Shown here: positions 22,571-23,532 of the stretch, one piece after another
How the letters are laid out: each line of letters opens with the position of its first letter
How positions within the stretch are numbered: position 1 is the first letter of the stretch
Origin: Thiomargarita sp.
Lineage (GTDB): Bacteria > Pseudomonadota > Gammaproteobacteria > Beggiatoales > Beggiatoaceae
Reading direction: 5' to 3'
NCBI GenBank assembly: GCA_020721025.1
Contig: DYNO01000029.1
Location: forward strand, 1 to 23,532
Length of the DNA: 23,532 nt
Notes under the pieces: generated by a model
Database searches by the model: none
What the model saw: the letters and a program-made list of their open reading frames with translations, nothing else
What the model was told of the DNA's origin: nothing
Translations under genes and position numbers: made by a program

Positions 22571-23532
22571 CTACCCCTTGACCGTCCCATTCATTTTTAA
22601 TTTAATCACTTCCAAACTTTCTAAACCTTCATTATCAACCACTTTCACCGCGATGGCGTGCGCGCCCACTTTGAATTTTTCAATCTGTTTGCCAATTTTA
22701 TCAATCAAAACATCCGCTTTGAAACCTTCTTCGGCTTGATAACTGAAATCCCACGCGTAGAACTCAATGCCCGCGTCAGACTCACCTTGTGCAGTGAATT
22801 CAATTTCTCGGCTGCCCTTGCTGTCTAATCCTAAATCTTGGAAAATGACGCTTAACTTCGGTTTTTTGGCAATTGGCACGATTTCATCAACTTTGAGCAA
22901 CTGAATGATTGTATTTTCTTCATTTTTTAGCCGCGCGACTTCTTGAATTGCCCCCTTGCCAAAACTGAACGCAATGATAATTCCAACGGGTTCATGATTG
23001 GCGACTTGTTTCTCGAACAGATTATTGTCAAAACGTTTGCACGCAGATTGAAATTTATCAATGACTTCGCGCCCAATACTGTCAGAACGTTTCACTTGAA
23101 TCGCTAAACCGTCCTTACTGCGTCCATCAATACCCAAATCATTGCGCTGTTTGAGATTCGGAGTGCCGCCAAGTTGTTGAATTATCCATGATTCAAACTG
23201 AAACGCATTTTGGTAGCGCAGCGTGTCATAATCGTATTTATGGAGTTGCACAACAAACGGATTTGAAAACAAATCTTGATGTTTCTGCAACCGCATTTCT
23301 GAAATTTTAATCGCTTGCACCGATTGATCAATCCCAATCCAGTTTCTTTTCAATTTATCCGCCACCGCCACCGTCGTCCCACCGCCTACAAACGGGTCTA
23401 AAATCACATCATTTTCATTTGAAGCACACAAAATAATCCGCTCAAGCAAGGCTTCCGGTTTTTGTGTCGGATAACCGATGCGTTGGGTTCTGTCAGCCGG
23501 TTGTAGCATTGAAATACGCCAAACATCATCGA
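22571..23532 (-). CDS. DNA methyltransferase fused to Mrr-like restriction nuclease (partial, cut at right edge)
   Basis: The frame stays open to the window edge; codons before the Met at 23509 read DDVWRIS, the conserved lead-in to this methyltransferase segment, so the true start is outside. Visible parts, numbered from that Met: the end of an N6/N4 amino-methyltransferase domain with YPTQKPEALLERII and the AdoMet loop DPFVGGGTT (39-46), then WIGIDQS; a PD-(D/E)xK nuclease domain with Glu106 (FESWI), Asp128 (LGIDGR) and QVK (138-140), as in Mrr-type enzymes; and a C-terminal beta-rich Ig/PKD-like part (about 215-312). The catalytic (D/N/S)PPY motif would lie off the window. One chain would both methylate and cut DNA, like single-protein restriction-modification systems. 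Recognition site unknown. It sits where rnc-era is usually found. Confidence 0.85.
   Translation of the reverse strand, partial: DDVWRISMLQPADRTQRIGYPTQKPEALLERIILCASNENDVILDPFVGGGTTVAVADKLKRNWIGIDQSVQAIKISEMRLQKHQDLFSNPFVVQLHKYDYDTLRYQNAFQFESWIIQQLGGTPNLKQRNDLGIDGRSKDGLAIQVKRSDSIGREVIDKFQSACKRFDNNLFEKQVANHEPVGIIIAFSFGKGAIQEVARLKNEENTIIQLLKVDEIVPIAKKPKLSVIFQDLGLDSKGSREIEFTAQGESDAGIEFYAWDFSYQAEEGFKADVLIDKIGKQIEKFKVGAHAIAVKVVDNEGLESLEVIKLKMNGTVKG

Overview
The window reads as bacterial chromosome. The housekeeping genes (pgi, yajC-secD, rpiA, lepA-lepB) resemble gammaproteobacterial versions in length and motifs. Secreted fibro-slime, thrombospondin-type-3 and NHL proteins and recurring palindromic intergenic elements are reminiscent of filamentous sulfur bacteria (Beggiatoaceae/Thiotrichales). 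That placement is an impression from memory, not a computed result. No rRNA, tRNA, CRISPR array, integrase or insertion sequence was found.

Layout. 1-2132 (+): two neighbouring Arg/Glu-rich predicted lipoproteins with matching signal peptides and C-terminal tails, then a ComF-type phosphoribosyltransferase. 2276-3922 (+): pgi, closed by a terminator-like hairpin. 3993-5638 (+): an AT-rich two-gene cassette of an ABC-type AAA ATPase and a PIN nuclease overlapping by ATGA, a candidate defence or toxin module. 5729-8053 (+): yajC and secD, with no secF behind them. 8393-10160 (-): a metallophosphoesterase and a glycosyltransferase, read here as a PlcP-Agt phospholipid-to-glycolipid remodelling operon behind a candidate Pho box. 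10408-11412 (-): a 65-residue RMF/CrpP-like protein and an unknown exported protein. 11665-15287 (-): a large fibro-slime/CARDB-like/TSP3 surface protein, frameshifted and lacking a proper start. 15578-17152 (+): a divergent secreted NHL-propeller protein. 17231-19553 (-): a small unknown protein, rpiA, and a frameshifted exported protein. 19857-22480 (+): lepA-lepB behind good sigma-70-like promoters. 22571 to the right edge (-): a DNA methyltransferase fused to an Mrr-like nuclease, cut by the window edge.

The most interesting points are the ATPase-PIN cassette between core genes, the Pho-box-like plcP-agt operon, the methyltransferase-nuclease fusion, and a family of about 60-105 bp imperfect palindromes in four intergenic gaps. 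Two reading frames are broken in the same way: each is repaired by adding one G to a GGGAT context. This suggests homopolymer undercalls rather than real pseudogenes.
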